Assembly: GCA_049999725.1 (NCBI GenBank)
Contig: JBNGIS010016652.1
Location: 1 to 32,507 of the forward strand
Reading direction: 5' to 3'
Origin: Haplomitrium mnioides
Taxonomy: Eukaryota > Marchantiophyta > Haplomitriopsida > Calobryales
DNA: 32,507 bases
The notes under the pieces: model-generated
Told to the model about the DNA's origin: nothing
The model's database searches: none
The model's input: only the letters and a program-made list of their open reading frames with translations
Shown: piece by piece, positions 32,095 through 32,507 of the stretch
Numbering within the stretch: position 1 is the first letter of the stretch
Layout of the letters: every line of letters starts with the position of its first letter
Translations under genes and position numbers: made by a program

Positions 32095-32507
32095 TGTCAG
32101 CCCCCTGGTCGGAGCCTTAACTCTTTTCCGACAGAGTTAACCCCACTTAAGGGCTGACTTAGTGTTTCAGGACGTTTTATAGGAGGGGTTTTGCACCGAA
32201 TGGACCCCAACTTCTACTAACCAACTCAGGAGTGTTGCAGTACCTCCTAACAACACCCAAGCACACAACTCCAGTGCCCACATATGCAGGTCACACCCCT
32301 TCTTCAAGCCTTAACCTCGAAAGGTGCCACTTGGAAGACAGGGGCAGATAGAACAGAGCATCTGATTCTGGTCTGCACTGGCCTCTTGGTGAGTCATTCA
32401 GCAGTCCCCTTGCTCATTCACATGCATTTCTCAAGGACACACATAGGTGAATAGATACGCTGCTGAATAAATTCTGAAATATACTTCAGAGGCCCAGATC
32501 TGGACCC
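32095..32507 (+). repeat. Possible start of another LTR, cut by the window end
   Basis: Base composition changes sharply from AT-rich to mixed at 32095. The sequence begins TGTCAGCCCCCTGG, a TG start typical of LTRs. No internal region or second copy is available, so identity as an LTR is an inference. Open frames are absent. Confidence 0.4.
32096..32158. other. Nested inverted repeats at the 32095 boundary
   Basis: GTCAGCCC (32096-32103) pairs with GGGCTGAC (32151-32158). Inside, GTCGG (32108-32112) pairs with CCGAC (32128-32132) and TTAACTC (32117-32123) with GAGTTAA (32134-32140). The last two pairs interleave, so they are alternatives or a pseudoknot. Confidence 0.65.

Noticed and set aside
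1-32507. A novel multi-gene system
   Set aside because: All recognisable coding sequence is gag, protease, RT, RNase H or integrase of dead retrotransposons; no other gene cluster is present.

Overview
The window reads as nuclear DNA of a plant with a large, repeat-rich genome. The pol fragments are plant-type Ty3/gypsy, and the one clear primer-binding site matches the 3' end of plant tRNA-Asp. I found no credible host gene, tRNA, rRNA or CRISPR array. A gymnosperm or another large-genome seed plant is plausible, but the sequence alone does not settle this. Nearly everything is nested, decayed LTR retrotransposon sequence. No intact gene remains, and no multi-gene system is visible.

Layout. 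Element L (about 42-9568, minus strand) and element R (9982-31590, plus strand) belong to the same old Ty3/gypsy family. They lie head to head, their 5' LTRs separated by a 413-bp spacer. L keeps its 5' LTR (9568-6738), a leader, part of reverse transcriptase, RNase H, integrase and a stub of its 3' LTR. Its gag-to-RT section is replaced by a foreign AT-rich segment (about 4488-5605). R keeps its 5' LTR (9982-12442), leader, gag, a protease remnant, RT and the integrase C-terminus, but has lost RNase H and most of integrase. The 3' LTR of R (27090-31590) is interrupted by another repeat.

Two copies of a 1.7-1.8 kb family S behave as solo LTRs. One sits in the integrase of L (659-2446, minus) between CTGC duplications. 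The other sits in the 3' LTR of R (29453-31186, plus) between ACGT duplications.

A younger element N (17837-27086, plus) is inserted next to the junction of the R internal region and 3' LTR. It has very long LTRs (4.2 and 3.0 kb), a tRNA-Asp primer site, a gag-like gene with a lysine/serine/glutamate-rich tract and three zinc knuckles, a polypurine tract, and no protease or polymerase. This matches the non-autonomous TR-GAG type. The right edge (32095-32507) looks like the start of one more, truncated LTR with strong foldback potential.

Order of events: L and R are oldest, the S insertions are later, and N is also later than R because it interrupts R and its LTRs are still very similar. The most unusual points are the 38-bp inverted repeats bracketing the L fragment, the degenerate 24-bp tandem array in both leaders, the gag-only element N, and templated filler DNA at a large deletion in the N 3' LTR.
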